A stretch of DNA of 14,394 nucleotides from Thermoplasmata archaeon (GTDB taxonomy: Archaea; Thermoplasmatota; Thermoplasmata; Thermoplasmatales; Thermoplasmataceae), in the NCBI GenBank assembly GCA_021797295.1, contig JAKAAA010000017.1, forward strand, positions 1-14,394. Direction: 5' to 3'. Both the position numbers and the translations under genes were made by a program. Each line of letters begins with the position of its first letter. Position 1 is the stretch's first letter. The notes beneath the pieces were generated by a model, which was given only the letters and a program-made list of their open reading frames with translations, had not been told where the DNA came from and ran no database searches. Positions 13,838 through 14,394 of the stretch are shown piece after piece.

Positions 13838-13914
13838 TATACTTAGATTCGAATGTGTTTATTTTTGCTGCGCTTAATAATGATGGATTCGGAGATAGTG
13901 TCAACGCCAGTTGA
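13834..13914 (+). pseudogene. VapC-like PIN toxin, truncated after about 20 residues
   Basis: The frame opens with MIYLDSNVFIFAALNNDGFG, a textbook PIN-domain start including the first catalytic Asp in LDSNVF, then runs into unrelated sequence (DSVNAS, stop at 13912-13914). A normal VapC has about 130 residues and three more acidic residues, so the nuclease is inactive. The break lies near 13895-13900. The following sequence (gtgtcaacgccagttg) shows no PIN coding sense, pointing to a deletion or the edge of an insertion. Between here and 14034 I see nothing else. Confidence 0.75.
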
Positions 13915-14034
13915 AATCCCCAAATTTCCTACTGGATGTGAGGAATATAACCCCTGCACACAAGGAATAATAAATAAGTATTATGATTTTTATAAAAATA
14001 GATAAAATAACGGAAGAAAATCAGAGACAGTACA

Positions 14035-14046
14035 AAATATTTATGT
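14035..14046 (+). promoter_or_regulatory. TATA-like promoter of the second AbrB-type gene
   Basis: AAAATATTTATG is centred about 27 bases before the ATG at 14068, indicating that this ATG was the original leaderless start. Confidence 0.4.
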
Positions 14047-14067
14047 TCAGGTAAATAATTGCTAATT

Positions 14068-14210
14068 ATGGTAAATCACCTAATAAAAATGGAAAAATTT
14101 ACATTCCAGGAAAAATAAGGGAAAGGTTTAGCAAAAGATTTTTTATAGTCCTATATCCGGATAAAATTGTTCTGTATAGTGTACCGGATGACCCTGTTAG
14201 TGATTTATAG
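14068..14210 (+). pseudogene. Second AbrB-type antitoxin, frameshifted near its start
   Basis: The ATG at 14068 gives only MVNHLIKMEKFTFQEK before a stop. The adjacent frame reads KSPNKNGKIYIPGKIRERFS, then KRFFIVLYPDKIVLYSVPDD and PVSDL to TAG at 14208-14210. This is a short archaeal AbrB-type (VapB-like) protein of about 48 residues. Restoring one A in the run after ATG-GTA would give MVKSPNKNGKIYIP, a typical start. The change is therefore probably a single-base deletion at codon 3, or a sequencing error in a short A run. No toxin gene follows it. Confidence 0.6.
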
Positions 14211-14220
14211 TTTTAGACAT

Positions 14221-14231
14221 AACTATTTATC
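14221..14231 (+). promoter_or_regulatory. TATA-like promoter of the IS630-type transposase
   Basis: AACTATTTATC is centred about 27 bases before the ATG at 14253. Confidence 0.35.
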
Positions 14232-14252
14232 CTTTAACTCCATATTATTTTT

Positions 14253-14394
14253 ATGGGAAAGCATAGCTCATTAATTGTTGAGAGGAAGGCCAGCGAGTCT
14301 GAGATAAACAGAAAAATTAAGGAGGAGAAGATTAGGGCAAGGATCATACCCCGACTTATATTCATAAAACTCCTCTATGGAGGGAGGAGTGTCA
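14253..14394 (+). CDS. IS630-type transposase, 5' end only (runs off right edge)
   Basis: The first 47 codons of a reading frame starting MGKHSSLIVERKASESEI. A charged leader is followed by IRARIIPRLIFIKLLYGGRS, which matches the LxFIKxLYEGxSVEEA opening of the helix-turn-helix in archaeal IS630-family transposases. The catalytic DDE domain would lie beyond the window. The family is inferred from this short N-terminus only; an unrelated helix-turn-helix protein is possible. Confidence 0.6.
   Translation, partial: MGKHSSLIVERKASESEINRKIKEEKIRARIIPRLIFIKLLYGGRSV

Noticed and set aside
13895..13945. Possible IS end at the VapC break
   Set aside because: CCAGT and ACTGG form only a five-base inverted match (13909-13913 against about 13932-13936), too short to call an element boundary.
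1..14394. CRISPR arrays, tRNA or rRNA genes
   Set aside because: No regularly spaced repeats and no cloverleaf or rRNA-like sequence were seen in the gene-free stretches.

Overview
The window looks like a chromosomal segment of a Thermoplasmatales-type acidophilic euryarchaeon (Ferroplasma, Picrophilus, Cuniculiplasma or a relative). The basis is low G+C DNA, an archaeal deoxyhypusine synthase, TATA boxes about 22-30 bases upstream of many ATGs (leaderless style), archaeal ComA and ATP-sulfurylase homologues, and several decaying insertion sequences. The genus is inference; no rRNA or tRNA gene is present.

Layout. 1-706: broken IS4-type DDE transposase running off the left edge. 887-2397: a very small, very basic gene split by an apparently intact ISAzo13-type IS (about 921-2224) with imperfect terminal inverted repeats. 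2755-5713: housekeeping-like block with a GNAT acetyltransferase, a divergent deoxyhypusine synthase, and a convergent MFS transporter. 5985-7845: AT-rich two-gene cassette, an AAA_21/OLD-like ATPase and a small TOPRIM-like protein, resembling ATPase-nuclease defence modules. 7834-8174: decayed unknown gene. 8318-11314: sulfate-assimilation locus, with cysH (APS reductase type, CC...CxxC) and sat on the minus strand, and divergently a ComA-like phosphosulfolactate synthase fused to a C-terminal winged helix. 11315-13271: two orphan genes and relic DNA. 13589-14394: VapB-like antitoxin with a truncated VapC, a frameshifted second AbrB-type antitoxin, and the 5' end of an IS630-type transposase leaving the right edge.

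How the genes may work together. Sat makes APS and CysH reduces it to sulfite. Sulfite is the co-substrate of ComA enzymes, so the divergent ComA-winged-helix protein could be a metabolite-linked regulator of this locus; a 16-bp perfect palindrome spans its predicted transcription start. Two genes here, sat and the TOPRIM gene, have no ATG/GTG/TTG where the conserved N-terminus requires one. In both, a GGTGA-type Shine-Dalgarno lies just before an in-frame ATA or ATT and overlaps the end of the upstream gene, which suggests near-cognate starts (or frameshifting) with translational coupling.

Most promising: the ComA-winged-helix fusion, the ATPase-TOPRIM cassette, the non-canonical starts, and the IS-split basic mini-gene.
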